Shown in pieces: positions 8,444-17,470 of a DNA stretch of 64,000 nucleotides. Location: NCBI RefSeq assembly GCF_900116285.1, contig NZ_FPAJ01000002.1, positions 186,001-250,000 on the forward strand. The letters run 5' to 3'. Each line of letters starts with the position of its first letter. The first letter of the stretch is position 1. Both the position numbers and the translations under genes were made by a program. Below the pieces are notes generated by a model that did not search any database, was not told the DNA's origin, and saw nothing but the letters and a program-made list of their open reading frames with translations. The stretch is from Sulfitobacter marinus. Its GTDB lineage: Bacteria > Pseudomonadota > Alphaproteobacteria > Rhodobacterales > Rhodobacteraceae.

Positions 8444-9673
8444 TTACTCTTTAAACTTGGAAAGGATCATCGACCCGTTGGTGCCGCCAAATCCGAATGA
8501 ATTGGTCATCACGGAATCCAGACCTGCATTATCAACCCGCTCCAGCGCGATTTCGGAGGGGCCCAACTTGGGGTCCAGATCGACCACATTGATGGACTTG
8601 GTAATAAAGTCATGCTTGAGCATCAGCAGACAGAAAACCGCCTCTAATGCGCCAGCAGCCCCTTGCGCGTGGCCCGTCATGGATTTGGTCGAGCTGACCG
8701 GCGGCGTTGACCCTTGGCCAAACACGCGGCGGACCGCTTCGATCTCGCCCACATCGCCGACGGGGGTCGATGTGCCGTGGGCGTTGATATAGCCGACCTT
8801 GCGACCTTCGGGCAGGGATTGCAGCGCCAGACGCATGGCGCGTTCGCCGCCCTCGCCGGACGGGGCCACCATGTCGTGACCGTCGGATGTGGCCGCGTAA
8901 CCGGTTACTTCCGCATAGATCGTGGCACCGCGCGCCTGCGCGTGTTCCAATTCTTCCAGCACCAGCATGCCGCCACCGCCCGAGATGACGAACCCGTCGC
9001 GGTTGGCGTCAAAGGCGCGGCTCGCGGTTTCAGGGGCGTCGTTATATTTGCTGCTCATCGCGCCCATGGCGTCGAACAGACAGGACAGCGTCCAATCCAG
9101 TTCCTCGCCGCCGCCGGCAAACATCACGTCTTGCTTGCCCATCATGATCTGTTCGGCCGCGTTGCCGATGCAGTGCAGAGACGTGGAACAGGCGCTGGTG
9201 ATGGAATAGTTGATGCCTTTGATCTTGAACGCCGTGCTCAGGTTGGCACTGACGGTCGAGGACATGCATTTGGGAACGGCGAAGGGCCCGATCCGTTTGG
9301 TCGCGCCGGTGTCACGCACCACGTTATGTGCGGTGAACAGCGCGGATGTTGACGGCCCGCCGGACCCCGCCACAAGGCCGGTGCGTGGATTGCTGATTTG
9401 GTCCTCGGTCAGGCCTGCGTCTGCAATGGCTTGGGCCATGGCAATATAGGCATAGGCCGCACCACCCCCCATGAACCGCAACGCGCGTTTGTCGATGTGA
9501 TCTGCCACGTCGATCTTAAGCGTACCTGCAACGCGGCTGCGAAACCCGTGCTCGGTCATTTCAGGGCTCGCAACGATCCCGCTGGTCCCTGCCTTGAGCG
9601 ATGCAAGCACCTCTTCAGCGTTGTTTCCGATGGATGAGACGATCCCCAACCCTGTGACGACGACGCGGCGCAT
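8444..9673 (-). CDS. fabB: 3-oxoacyl-[acyl-carrier-protein] synthase I
   Basis: Condensing enzyme that extends acyl-ACP, in this operon needed for unsaturated fatty acid synthesis with FabA. The 409-aa protein has the thiolase-fold active-site Cys162 in TSACSTSLHCIG, and the two catalytic histidines in NAHGTSTPVGD (about 297) and TGHAQGAAGALE (about 332). The start at 9673 has GGGAG upstream and gives the standard MRRVVVTGLG beginning; a longer in-frame reading into the fabA-fabB gap is rejected. FabF is excluded by the FabB-like blocks and by the partner fabA. Confidence 0.94.
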   Translation of the reverse strand: MRRVVVTGLGIVSSIGNNAEEVLASLKAGTSGIVASPEMTEHGFRSRVAGTLKIDVADHIDKRALRFMGGGAAYAYIAMAQAIADAGLTEDQISNPRTGLVAGSGGPSTSALFTAHNVVRDTGATKRIGPFAVPKCMSSTVSANLSTAFKIKGINYSITSACSTSLHCIGNAAEQIMMGKQDVMFAGGGEELDWTLSCLFDAMGAMSSKYNDAPETASRAFDANRDGFVISGGGGMLVLEELEHAQARGATIYAEVTGYAATSDGHDMVAPSGEGGERAMRLALQSLPEGRKVGYINAHGTSTPVGDVGEIEAVRRVFGQGSTPPVSSTKSMTGHAQGAAGALEAVFCLLMLKHDFITKSINVVDLDPKLGPSEIALERVDNAGLDSVMTNSFGFGGTNGSMILSKFKE

Positions 9674-9800
9674 GGGCGCACTCCCTTGATCTTGCCGGGT
9701 TTTTAACCCTGTTTCAGCGGCCGCCTTGCTGATGGTAACGCGGGGCGGCTTTGTTTCTGGTTTGCCGCCAATGGGGCGACAAATCAAGCCATCTGTCTGA

Positions 9801-10310
9801 TCAACTCTCGCTCAGCGCGACTTTCATGTCTTTGACCATATAGATCACTTCGCCGTCTGCCTCGACGATGCCATCGGCCACACCCATGGTCAGGCGACGG
9901 GTCTGGATCGCCTTGGTGAAATCAATCTTGTAGGTCAGCATCTTGCGGTCGGGGCGCACCATGCCGGTCAGTTTGACCTCACCCACGCCCAAGGCATAGC
10001 CGCGCCCCTGCCAGCCGCGCCAACCAAGGTTAAAGCCGGTCAGCTGCCACAACCCGTCAAGGCCCAGACAGCCGGGCATGATCGGGTTGCCGGGAAAGTG
10101 GCAATCGAAAAACCAAAGGTCCGGCGTGATGTCGAACTCAGCCGTGATATGACCCTTGCCATGCGCGCCGCCATCGGCGGAAACATCCGTGATCCGGTCC
10201 ATCATCAGCATCGGCGGGGCAGGAAGCTGTGCGTTTCCGGGGCCAAAAAGTTCACCGCGGGCGCATTTCAGCAATGCCTCTTTGTCGAAACTGGTGGGGT
10301 AATCGGCCAT
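9801..10310 (-). CDS. fabA: 3-hydroxydecanoyl-[ACP] dehydratase/isomerase
   Basis: Bifunctional dehydratase/isomerase that introduces the cis double bond into growing acyl chains. The 169-aa hot-dog fold protein carries the active-site His71 in [14 protein letters not shown] and Asp85 in GLDGLWQL, matching the family pair His70/Asp84. It is first in the fabA-fabB-fabI operon and divergent from irr, a pairing seen in many Rhodobacteraceae. The start at 10310 (MADYPTSF) is chosen because family members begin there. Confidence 0.95.
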   Translation of the reverse strand: MADYPTSFDKEALLKCARGELFGPGNAQLPAPPMLMMDRITDVSADGGAHGKGHITAEFDITPDLWFFDCHFPGNPIMPGCLGLDGLWQLTGFNLGWRGWQGRGYALGVGEVKLTGMVRPDRKMLTYKIDFTKAIQTRRLTMGVADGIVEADGEVIYMVKDMKVALSES

Positions 10311-10471
10311 AATTCTGCGGCTCCTGCTGGCTATAATCAAAGTCGCGTTTGGTCTAGCATTGTGCCCGCTATGCCTGCAAGGGTTGTAGCAACATGGCTA
10401 TTTCGGGTTTTTGTTTGAAAAGAGGGTGGTTTGCACATTATATACATCCCTGAACAGACAATGAGTGTGTA

Positions 10472-10891
10472 ATGAACAAAGCGATGCAAGAGACCAGTTC
10501 CAAATGGCTCGCCACGGCGGGCCTGCGTCCGACCCGGCAACGCATGACGTTGGCACAGTTGCTTGTTGGCGACGGTCATCATCGCCACGTCACCGCAGAA
10601 AGCCTGTTTGACGCGGCCAAAGGGCAGGGCGCTGCCGTGTCGCTGGCCACGGTCTACAACACATTGCGCGCGTTCTGCGAAGCGGGTCTGTTGCAAGAAG
10701 TCACCGTTGACGGATCAAAAAGCTATTTCGACACCAACACACATGACCACCCCCATTTCTTTTGGGAAGACGAGGCCCGCCTGACCGACGCACCGTCCGA
10801 CCAATTGGTGATCGCACAATTGCCCGACGCGCCCGAAGGCGCGGAAATCGCATCGGTTGATGTGGTGATCCGGTTGCGCCGCAAAAGCTAA
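10472..10891 (+). CDS. irr: Fur-family iron response regulator Irr
   Basis: A 139-aa transcription factor of the Fur superfamily. It has a winged helix (about 10-75, with GLRPTRQRMTLAQLL and SLATVYNTLRAF) and a C-terminal dimer/metal region. The HDHPHFF motif (91-97) and the earlier HHRHVTAE (36-43) are typical of Irr, which senses haem/iron status in Rhizobiales and Rhodobacterales. It lacks the C-terminal CxxC motifs of zinc-containing Fur. It sits divergently from fabA with a 161-bp shared upstream region, and is followed after 60 bases by the dioxygenase gene. Confidence 0.9.
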   Translation: MNKAMQETSSKWLATAGLRPTRQRMTLAQLLVGDGHHRHVTAESLFDAAKGQGAAVSLATVYNTLRAFCEAGLLQEVTVDGSKSYFDTNTHDHPHFFWEDEARLTDAPSDQLVIAQLPDAPEGAEIASVDVVIRLRRKS

Positions 10892-10951
10892 ACCGCTGGA
10901 CGGTTCCTGCGGCGCTGCTTAGGCTGATGCAAAACAGCAGCGGGCGGGCAG

Positions 10952-11740
10952 ATGCATCCTTTAGTTTCTCAAGACGATATCGACAGCTACCAGCGGGATG
11001 GCGTGGTGCTGATCAAGGGGCTGTTTGCCGATCATGTGGACGCCTTGCGTGCAGGTGTCGCGCGGAACATGGAAAACCCCGGCCCCTATGCATCAAATAA
11101 CGACAAGCCGGGCGAGACCGGACGCTTTTTCGACGACTACTGCAATTGGGAACGGATCCCCGAATTCGCCCAAGTTATCCATGGGTCGGATGTGGCGCAG
11201 GTGGCGGCCGACCTGATGCAAAGCAAAACGGTGCAGCTGTTTCACGATCATGTGCTGGTCAAGGAACCCGGCACATCCATGGCAACCCCGTGGCATCAGG
11301 ATGGGCCGTATTATTTCGCCGAAGGGCGGCAGAACGTCAGCTTTTGGTCGCCGCTTGATCCCGTGACCGAGGCCACGCTGCGCTGCGTTGCCGGATCACA
11401 CCTGTGGGAAAAACCGGTGCTGCCAACGCGGTGGGTCAAGGGCGACGCATTTTTTGACCCCGCGCCCTATATGCCTGTCCCTGATCCCGATACCGAAGCG
11501 ATGGACATCCGCGAATGGCAGATGGAGCCGGGGGACGCCGTGGCGTTCAACTATGGCATCCTGCACGGCGCGCGCGGCAACCAGTCAACCACCCGCAGAC
11601 GCGCCTTTTCGCTGCGGCTGCTAGGCGAAGACGCAACCTATACCGAGCGCCCCGGCCCCACGTCGCCGCCCTTTCCGGGGCATGACATGGTGCAGGGCCA
11701 ACGCCTGAGGGAAGATTGGTTTCCGATGTTGATGGGGTGA
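10952..11740 (+). CDS. phytanoyl-CoA dioxygenase family protein
   Basis: A 262-aa Fe(II)/2-oxoglutarate-dependent dioxygenase of the PhyH family. The metal facial triad is visible as His115 and Asp117 in TPWHQDGPYYF and His205 in YGILHGARGN, with Arg217 as the likely 2-oxoglutarate anchor. PhyH relatives hydroxylate many small molecules; the bacterial substrate cannot be predicted here. It is co-directional with irr (60-base gap) and could be iron-linked, but no terminator or operator evidence settles that. Confidence 0.85.
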   Translation: MHPLVSQDDIDSYQRDGVVLIKGLFADHVDALRAGVARNMENPGPYASNNDKPGETGRFFDDYCNWERIPEFAQVIHGSDVAQVAADLMQSKTVQLFHDHVLVKEPGTSMATPWHQDGPYYFAEGRQNVSFWSPLDPVTEATLRCVAGSHLWEKPVLPTRWVKGDAFFDPAPYMPVPDPDTEAMDIREWQMEPGDAVAFNYGILHGARGNQSTTRRRAFSLRLLGEDATYTERPGPTSPPFPGHDMVQGQRLREDWFPMLMG

Positions 11741-11856
11741 GTGGGGGGCAGTTTGATGCCATTCTGCAAACCTCCGCCTTTGCAGACTGTTATAGCCGTG
11801 ATTTTTAAATTAGGCTAAAGCTGTGCCTGTGAGTGTGTTTTGTCTATACAAAATAC

Positions 11857-11885
11857 TTGACTTTGGGCAGTTCTCCCTACATATG
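11857..11885 (+). promoter_or_regulatory. Candidate sigma-70 promoter upstream of the DUF3800 module
   Basis: TTGACT at 11857-11862 is a near-consensus -35 element. It is followed after 15 bases by TACATA, or after 17 by CATATG, either of which could serve as a -10. Transcription would start near 11890, run through two small hairpins and reach the DUF3800 gene. Assigned by eye only. Confidence 0.45.
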
Positions 11886-11923
11886 GGTATCGAGGCGCAA
11901 GCTCGTATTGCCCTCTTTCCGAG

Positions 11924-11950
11924 ACCCACGCGAAAGCGTGGGTTTTCGTG
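11924..11950 (+). terminator. Strong GAAA-tetraloop hairpin with T-rich tail directly before the DUF3800 gene
   Basis: ACCCACGC (11924-11931) and GCGTGGGT (11936-11943) form a perfect 8-bp stem capped by a GAAA tetraloop, followed by TTTCGTGTTTT. It looks like an intrinsic terminator or attenuator, and lies only about a dozen bases before the AGGAGG of the next gene, so the gene would be reached only by read-through. An upstream mini-hairpin (CGAG 11891-11894 with CTCG 11902-11905) precedes it. Confidence 0.6.
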
Positions 11951-11965
11951 TTTTAGGAGGCGTGA

Positions 11966-12709
11966 TTGACTTACGTAGTTTATTTGGACGAATTTGGGCA
12001 CATTGGGCCATACATCAGCCGAATAGATAAACGCCATAATGATAGTCCAGTATTCGGCTTGGCAGGGTTCGCCTTGCCGATAGAACAAGTGCGAGGGTTC
12101 GGGACTTGGTTCTTCCAACGAAAACAGGAGTTACTGTCGTTTGAGATACATCGGGCTGGACAACATCCAGCAGTCTGGGAAAAGAAAGGGGCGAGTCTTT
12201 ACACAGTAGCGAATGTTATGAAGTATGCAGAACTCCGCCGTTTCACGTTCAGGTTATTTAACCAAATCGACAAACTAGGCGGTTTTTTGTTTCATGTTGG
12301 TGGTACAAAGCCCCACACTCCAGAAGATCATAACCCAAACCAACTCTACCGCATTGTATTGAGAGAGGCGATCAAACGTCTTAATCAGCACTGTGAAGAA
12401 GATTGCGATCCATGTGAGAATTTTATTTTGACACTTGATGAGCATGATCAAAGAGATGCATTGATTACAGAGGCTGCCATAGCGATGTATAATTCCGCTG
12501 AGCCGAGGCGCTGCTTAATCGAGCCACCATTTCAGGTCGAAAGCCACCGCTATCAGACAATGCAAGCTGCAGATTGGATTGCAGGCCTAGTTGGACGCTT
12601 TGGCGCAGTTTGGAAGGCTCCTTTAGAATATCCCGAAAACGAGATATTCAGAACATACTTTGAAGACCGGTTTAATCAAAAGTCGGTTCGGAGTGGTATT
12701 CGTGGCTAG
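11966..12709 (+). CDS. DUF3800 domain-containing protein
   Basis: A 247-aa protein of the DUF3800 family, whose fold is thought to be RNase H-like; function is not established. The typical N-terminal YLDEFG (Asp8/Glu9), the central LTLDEHDQRDA (Asp158/Glu159) and the late QAADWIAGLVGR (Asp203) are all present, so the putative acidic site is intact. Translation starts at TTG 11966 behind a perfect AGGAGG (11955-11960); no ATG fits. The gene is visibly AT-richer than its neighbours and uses rarer codons for this genome, which suggests recent transfer. DUF3800 genes are frequent in accessory regions. A promoter and hairpin lie directly upstream. Confidence 0.85.
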   Translation: MTYVVYLDEFGHIGPYISRIDKRHNDSPVFGLAGFALPIEQVRGFGTWFFQRKQELLSFEIHRAGQHPAVWEKKGASLYTVANVMKYAELRRFTFRLFNQIDKLGGFLFHVGGTKPHTPEDHNPNQLYRIVLREAIKRLNQHCEEDCDPCENFILTLDEHDQRDALITEAAIAMYNSAEPRRCLIEPPFQVESHRYQTMQAADWIAGLVGRFGAVWKAPLEYPENEIFRTYFEDRFNQKSVRSGIRG

Positions 12710-12812
12710 CAGCACCCCTTCGGATCGAAGCATTATGAGCTCTGATTGCACCGCAGCCGTCGCCCACCCCCACTTTTAACCCCTTAAAATCTCCAACCCA
12801 TACAAAACCCAC

Positions 12813-13682
12813 TCAAAACCACTGCCCCGGCTCTATCAGCCCCAAATCCAGCAATTGGCGGGAATGCCATTCAAAGGCGGCGGAGTTGTGCCATTTGAAG
12901 GTTTCGATATCGAACGTGCTGCCGGGGTTCTTTTTTAGCGCTTTGGCGGTGCGGAACGAACAGACGGCGGCGGTGATATTGTGGTGCCAGGGGCAGGAAT
13001 AGGTGTTGTATTCCTCGTCATTAAACGTGTGATCGGCGCGGATGCGCAGGCCGGGCTTGGCGCGGAATAGCGAAATGCGGTCGATCTTGCGGCGGGCGGG
13101 GGGCACGTGCTCTTCAAAGCGCCAGCGCAAGCCGCCAAAGAAATCCAGCTGGCGTTCTTTGGGATGGTTTGACGGCGTGCCATCGGGGCGGGCCTGCGCG
13201 TAATAGCCCGAGCGGTCCAGATGGGCGAAATCCAGCGACACCGCGTCGGGTTGGGCCGTCAGATCATCGGCATATAGGTCGATCACATAGGACAGCATGG
13301 CATCGCGGCGCTCTTCGCTGTGAAAGGCCAGCATTTCGATGACATTGCGGGTCTCGCAAAACGGATAGAACAGGTATTCGGCGTTGTAGCAGTAATACAG
13401 CCATTCGCCGTTGGCGGCCTCGATCATCCGGTTGATCACCGTCTCCATCGCGTGGTCTTGGGCCATGGAGTAATCCACGCGGATCACCAGTTCTTCTACA
13501 TCGCGGGCCAGATCGAATTCTGGGGGCATGAAGGCGATGATCGTGGCAAAGCCCAATTGATGATGGTGGCGCAGGGCAGTGTCGATTTCGACGTCATCTT
13601 CGACCAGAACCATCGCAATCGGCCCTTGGGTCAGCGCGTCTTTGCCATCGGTCAGAAAATGATCAAGGCTGCGATAGTGCAT
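12813..13682 (-). CDS. glycosyltransferase-like conserved protein
   Basis: A 289-aa soluble protein that resembles a Rhodobacteraceae family usually annotated as glycosyltransferase family 2. The N-terminal half has an alternating strand pattern (PIAMVLVEDDVEID, about 22-35, and GFATIIAFMPPEF) with acidic pairs that could bind nucleotide-sugar, but a clear DxD plus GT2 core could not be confirmed. The middle is rich in Tyr/Trp (GEWLYYCYNAEYLFYPF). No signal peptide or membrane segment is seen. It is divergent from miaB. The function is therefore tentative. Confidence 0.55.
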   Translation of the reverse strand: MHYRSLDHFLTDGKDALTQGPIAMVLVEDDVEIDTALRHHHQLGFATIIAFMPPEFDLARDVEELVIRVDYSMAQDHAMETVINRMIEAANGEWLYYCYNAEYLFYPFCETRNVIEMLAFHSEERRDAMLSYVIDLYADDLTAQPDAVSLDFAHLDRSGYYAQARPDGTPSNHPKERQLDFFGGLRWRFEEHVPPARRKIDRISLFRAKPGLRIRADHTFNDEEYNTYSCPWHHNITAAVCSFRTAKALKKNPGSTFDIETFKWHNSAAFEWHSRQLLDLGLIEPGQWF

Positions 13683-13796
13683 GGGGACCTATTTGTTTAT
13701 GCGATCCTTTCTAAATCAGCCAAATCGGCACGCATTGCAAGAGAACGCTGGCGCTGCTAGACCGCGATTTTGCATATCGTAACAACGGACCTTGCC

Positions 13797-15116
13797 ATGA
13801 CCGCGCCAAAAAAGCTGTTCATCAAAACCTATGGGTGCCAGATGAACGTCTATGACAGTGAACGCATGGCCGAGGCCTTGGGCGACAGCTATGTCGAGAC
13901 CAAGACGGCGGATGACGCCGATATGATCTTGCTCAACACCTGCCACATCCGCGAAAAAGCGGCCGAAAAGGTGTATTCCGAACTTGGGCGTTTGAAACCG
14001 CTCAAGGCGTTGAACCCCGATCTGAAGATCGGTGTGACTGGCTGTGTCGCCCAGGCCGAAGGGGCCGAGATTATGCGCCGTCAGCCCGCCGTCGATCTGG
14101 TGGTCGGGCCGCAGTCTTATCACCGTCTGCCCGCGATGGAGGCCCGCGTTCGCAGCGGTCAAACCGCGCTCGACACGGACTTCCCCGAGGAAGACAAATT
14201 CGAAAAGATGAAGGGCCGCGGTAAAGCTGTTCGCGCACCGTCTGCATTTCTGACCGTTCAGGAAGGCTGCGATAAGTTCTGCGCCTTTTGCGTTGTTCCC
14301 TATACCCGCGGTGCCGAAGTATCCCGCCCCGCAAGCCGTGTGCTGACCGAGGCGCGCGAGCTGGTCGAAAACGGCGTGCGCGAGATCACGCTGCTGGGTC
14401 AGAACGTCAACGCCTATCACGGGGCCGGATCCGAGGGTGCAGATTACACGCTGGCCCGCCTGATCCGCGAGCTGGCCAAGGTCGACGGATTGGAGCGTAT
14501 CCGCTATACCACCAGCCACCCCAACGACATGGATGACGCGCTGATCGCCGCCCATGGCGAGGTCGACAAGCTGATGCCCTATCTGCACCTGCCCGTGCAA
14601 TCCGGGTCAGACCGTATCCTAAAGCGGATGAACCGCAGCCATACTGCCGACAGTTATCTGCGCCTGATCGAGCGTATTCGCGAGGCGCGGCCAGATATCG
14701 TGATGTCGGGTGATTTCATCGTGGGCTTCCCCGAAGAAACCGATGCCGATTTCGAGGCGACCATGGATTTGGTCCGCGAGGTCAAATACGGCTATGCGTA
14801 TTCGTTTAAATATTCGACCCGTCCCGGCACCCCTGCGGCGGAACGCACGCTGGTTGATGCTGCTGTGGCAGATGAACGTTTGCAGCGGTTGCAGGGCTTG
14901 ATCACCGAACAACAGCGCAGCATCCAAAATGCAATGGTCGGGCGGGATCTGTCAGTTCTGGTCGAGAAAACCGGACGCGAAACGGCGCAGATGGTCGGCA
15001 AGTCGGAATACCTGCATTCGGTTCATATCGATAACGCCACTGCCAAGGTCGGCGAAGTGGCGCGGGTAAGAATCGTCGATGCGAAAACCAACTCGCTGAC
15101 GGCGGTAGAGCTGTAA
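13797..15116 (+). CDS. miaB: tRNA-2-methylthio-N6-dimethylallyladenosine synthase
   Basis: Radical-SAM methylthiotransferase that adds the 2-methylthio group to i6A37 of tRNAs reading UNN codons. The 439-aa protein has three parts. The N-terminal UPF0004 domain carries Cys14, Cys49 and Cys83, which bind one 4Fe-4S cluster. The radical SAM core has CDKFCAFC (158-165). A C-terminal TRAM domain runs from about 375 to 437. [12 protein letters not shown] is diagnostic for MiaB over RimO and MtaB. The ATG at 13797 gives the family N-terminus; an in-frame upstream start would add nine residues without support. Confidence 0.95.
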   Translation: MTAPKKLFIKTYGCQMNVYDSERMAEALGDSYVETKTADDADMILLNTCHIREKAAEKVYSELGRLKPLKALNPDLKIGVTGCVAQAEGAEIMRRQPAVDLVVGPQSYHRLPAMEARVRSGQTALDTDFPEEDKFEKMKGRGKAVRAPSAFLTVQEGCDKFCAFCVVPYTRGAEVSRPASRVLTEARELVENGVREITLLGQNVNAYHGAGSEGADYTLARLIRELAKVDGLERIRYTTSHPNDMDDALIAAHGEVDKLMPYLHLPVQSGSDRILKRMNRSHTADSYLRLIERIREARPDIVMSGDFIVGFPEETDADFEATMDLVREVKYGYAYSFKYSTRPGTPAAERTLVDAAVADERLQRLQGLITEQQRSIQNAMVGRDLSVLVEKTGRETAQMVGKSEYLHSVHIDNATAKVGEVARVRIVDAKTNSLTAVEL

Positions 15117-15355
15117 CGCGGCCAGATTGTAAGCAATTTGCAGTAAATCCTGCCTTTCGGGTGGTATTGTAACGTGATCGGGCCAAATTTGACCAATCAT
15201 GGCTGCAATATGGCACATATTTCGGTTTTCTGACTTCACAGGTCCAGATTAACCTCTTATCGTTACAACATATTGTGAGAGTACCTACTGTACTGCGCAG
15301 GCGTGGTATCTTTCGCCAAAACATAAGTTGAAGCATAAGATAGGGAACGAGGGCT

Positions 15356-15931
15356 GTGTTAAACACTATTTCCAAAGCCGTCCGGTTGTTCGTGGGGGCA
15401 CTTTTTGCCGTGGCATTCGTACTTCAGGCGTCCGGCGCTGATGCACAGACACGATCACAAGCGGGTCGTGACAAAGGACGATACATACCGACAATCTGGG
15501 TCGACCCTGATGGGTGCGAACATTGGGTCATGGATGACGGTACCGAAGGGTACATGACACCCCACGTAAATCGGCAGGGCATTCCTGTGTGTCGCCGTGG
15601 TAACATGTGCGGTGTGATGAATACGGATCAGTTCTTTGCGACGGACAGCTACCGTATCAGCGGCCCGGGCAAGCAACGTCTGGCAGAGTTTTTCCAATCC
15701 GCCAATGCTATGTCATATATCATCACCGGCCACACAGATAGCAGGGCCTCTGATGCGTATAACATGCGTTTGTCACTGAACCGTGCCAAGTCTGTTGCTG
15801 CTGTCGCGGCCCGGACCGGTGCGCGCGTCGCAGATGTGCGCGGCTATGGTGAACGCATGCCCGCCGCGACAAATGCGACCGCGGCAGGCATGGCAAAGAA
15901 CCGCCGCGTCGAGATTATCTGCATTCGCTAA
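15356..15931 (+). CDS. OmpA family outer-membrane/periplasmic protein
   Basis: A 191-aa exported protein. A signal peptide covers residues 1-30 (cleavage after GADA). The OmpA-like peptidoglycan-binding domain covers about 90-191, with GHTDSRASDAYNMRLSLNRA (125-144) and NRRVEI (183-188). Between them is a Cys-bounded segment (47-79: IWVDPDGCEHW, then DDGTEGY, then GIPVC) that is repeated almost exactly in the next gene. The start is GTG at 15356. There is no beta-barrel, so it is probably a periplasmic anchor to peptidoglycan rather than a porin. Confidence 0.85.
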   Translation: MLNTISKAVRLFVGALFAVAFVLQASGADAQTRSQAGRDKGRYIPTIWVDPDGCEHWVMDDGTEGYMTPHVNRQGIPVCRRGNMCGVMNTDQFFATDSYRISGPGKQRLAEFFQSANAMSYIITGHTDSRASDAYNMRLSLNRAKSVAAVAARTGARVADVRGYGERMPAATNATAAGMAKNRRVEIICIR

Positions 15932-15938
15932 GGGGGAT

Positions 15939-16262
15939 ATGAAAGTGTTTAGAACGAAAATTATATTGGCAACAGCCTGCGCTTTTGGCCTGACAGCCTG
16001 CGCTGATATTAGCGATGTTTTTGGTAAATCTGCTGATAAAACCTATGATGGCGGCTTTGACCGCAAGCATCTGAGCCAACTCAAGGCGGGCATCTGGGTG
16101 GATCCAAACGGCTGCGACCACTGGATCATTGATGATGGCGTCGAAGGATATCTGAGCGCACGGATCGACAAATACGGCAAACCGGTCTGCTCCGGCGTTG
16201 CGGCACCAACGTATACCGCTGGCGACTTCAAAACCGGGTCAACAATCGGGGATCCGAACTGA
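15939..16262 (+). CDS. small lipoprotein sharing a motif with the upstream OmpA-like protein
   Basis: A 107-aa protein with a lipoprotein signal ending in LTAC, the lipidated residue being Cys21. Residues 52-84 hold the motif IWVDPNGCDHW, then DDGVEGY, then GKPVC, matching the OmpA-like neighbour in length and Cys positions (about 20 of 33 residues by eye). The start lies eight bases after the OmpA gene stop with a GGGGGA ribosome-binding site, so the two are co-expressed. Two Cys bracket the motif and could form a disulfide. Both would sit at the outer membrane or in the periplasm. No known function is recognised. Confidence 0.8.
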   Translation: MKVFRTKIILATACAFGLTACADISDVFGKSADKTYDGGFDRKHLSQLKAGIWVDPNGCDHWIIDDGVEGYLSARIDKYGKPVCSGVAAPTYTAGDFKTGSTIGDPN

Positions 16263-16287
16263 TTTCTTGCCCTATATACATCAATTC

Positions 16288-16319
16288 AGGCCGGGGTGTT
16301 TACGCTCCGGCCTTTTTTG
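16288..16319 (+). terminator. Intrinsic terminator after the lipoprotein gene
   Basis: AGGCCGG (16288-16294) pairs with CCGGCCT (16307-16313), and TTTTTT follows immediately. It is a classic Rho-independent terminator ending the OmpA-like/lipoprotein operon before phoH. Confidence 0.8.
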
Positions 16320-16392
16320 TCTCAAACCGGGGTATTCAATCCGTTCGTAAACCCCATATAGATAAACAGGCACTTCAAAATAGGAACAGGCA

Positions 16393-17400
16393 TTGACGTC
16401 CACAGATATCTCCCCCCCGTCTATGAACACCGCACGTTTGCTGGAATTCCAGGACAACCGTTTGCTGATTGATCTTTGCGGTGCATATGACGCGCATCTG
16501 GCGGCGATCGAAAAGACCCTCGGCGTGCAGATCGTGCGACGTGGCAATCAGCTTTCGCTTATCGGTGATGATGATGCGACGGCCCGTGCCGAAACCGTTC
16601 TGAATGCGCTATATGCGCGTTTGGAAGGCGGGCGCACGGTTGAACCTGCGGATGTGGAAAGCATGCTGCGCATGGGAGATTCCGCTGCTGGCACCGGTGT
16701 GCGGGCGGGTGACCAGATTGAAATGCCAATTCTGGACGGGATCGAAATTCAGACACGCAAGAAACGGGTTGAACCACGCACCGCCGCGCAAAAAGACTAT
16801 GTTCAATCGCTGTTTGACAACGAACTGGCCTTTGGCATCGGCCCTGCGGGGACCGGTAAAACCTATCTCGCCGTTGCTGTGGGTGTGTCGATGTTCATCG
16901 GGGGACATGTCGATAAAATCATCCTGTCGCGTCCTGCTGTCGAAGCGGGCGAAAAGCTGGGGTATCTGCCGGGCGACATGAAGGACAAGGTCGACCCCTA
17001 CATGCAGCCGCTTTACGATGCGCTCAACGACTTCCTGCCGGGCAAACAGCTAGCCAAGCTGCTTGAGGATAAGAAAATCGAAATCGCGCCACTGGCCTTT
17101 ATGCGCGGCAGAACGCTTTCAAACGCCTTCGTGGTGTTGGACGAGGCGCAGAATGCCACGTCGATGCAGATGAAAATGTTTCTGACACGTTTGGGCGAAG
17201 GGTCGCGGATGGTGATCACCGGGGACCGCACGCAAATCGACTTGCCGCGCGGTGTGCCCTCTGGCCTGCAAGATGCAGAACGCCTGCTAAAGACCATCCC
17301 CAAAATCAGCTTCAACTACTTCACCTCCAAGGATGTGGTCCGCCACCCCTTGGTTGCTGCAATCATCGAGGCCTATGAGGCAGATACCGGTCACAGCTGA
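16393..17400 (+). CDS. PhoH family protein (YbeZ-like ATPase)
   Basis: A 335-aa P-loop ATPase of the PhoH/YbeZ family, which works with YbeY in rRNA maturation and ribosome quality control. An N-terminal KH-like region (about 15-75) precedes the ATPase. Walker A is GPAGTGKT (150-157) and Walker B VVLDEAQN (247-254), with the conserved RPAVEAGEKLGYLPG block after the first strand. TTG at 16393 behind AGGAACAGG gives a normal N-terminus; Met11 is an alternative start. It is first in phoH-ybeY-CBS protein-lnt-metK, a conserved alphaproteobacterial order. Confidence 0.92.
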   Translation: MTSTDISPPSMNTARLLEFQDNRLLIDLCGAYDAHLAAIEKTLGVQIVRRGNQLSLIGDDDATARAETVLNALYARLEGGRTVEPADVESMLRMGDSAAGTGVRAGDQIEMPILDGIEIQTRKKRVEPRTAAQKDYVQSLFDNELAFGIGPAGTGKTYLAVAVGVSMFIGGHVDKIILSRPAVEAGEKLGYLPGDMKDKVDPYMQPLYDALNDFLPGKQLAKLLEDKKIEIAPLAFMRGRTLSNAFVVLDEAQNATSMQMKMFLTRLGEGSRMVITGDRTQIDLPRGVPSGLQDAERLLKTIPKISFNYFTSKDVVRHPLVAAIIEAYEADTGHS

Positions 17401-17416
17401 TGCCCGGTTTTGCTTT

Positions 17417-17460
17417 CATTTTGCCAAATAAACTCCGGGGGTCCGGGGGCTGGCCCCCGG
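17417..17460. repeat. GC-rich intergenic repeat (copy D)
   Basis: Between phoH and ybeY lies AAATAAACTCC followed by GGGGGTCCGGGGGC and GGCCCCCGG. It is the inverse orientation of the GGGGGC...GCCCCCGGACCCCC unit at 22531 and shares its hairpin and spacer. The outer flank differs (a TTTATTTGGCAAAATGAA type on the other strand), suggesting two subfamilies of one element. Confidence 0.6.
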
Positions 17461-17470
17461 TCTGCCCTTT

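Noticed and set aside
11890-11950. Type III toxin-antitoxin antitoxin RNA
   Set aside because: No tandem repeats of about 30-40 bases are present before the hairpin; kept only as an analogy in the findings.
13716-14600. A 294-codon frame antisense to miaB
   Set aside because: Shadow of miaB; no protein-like features.
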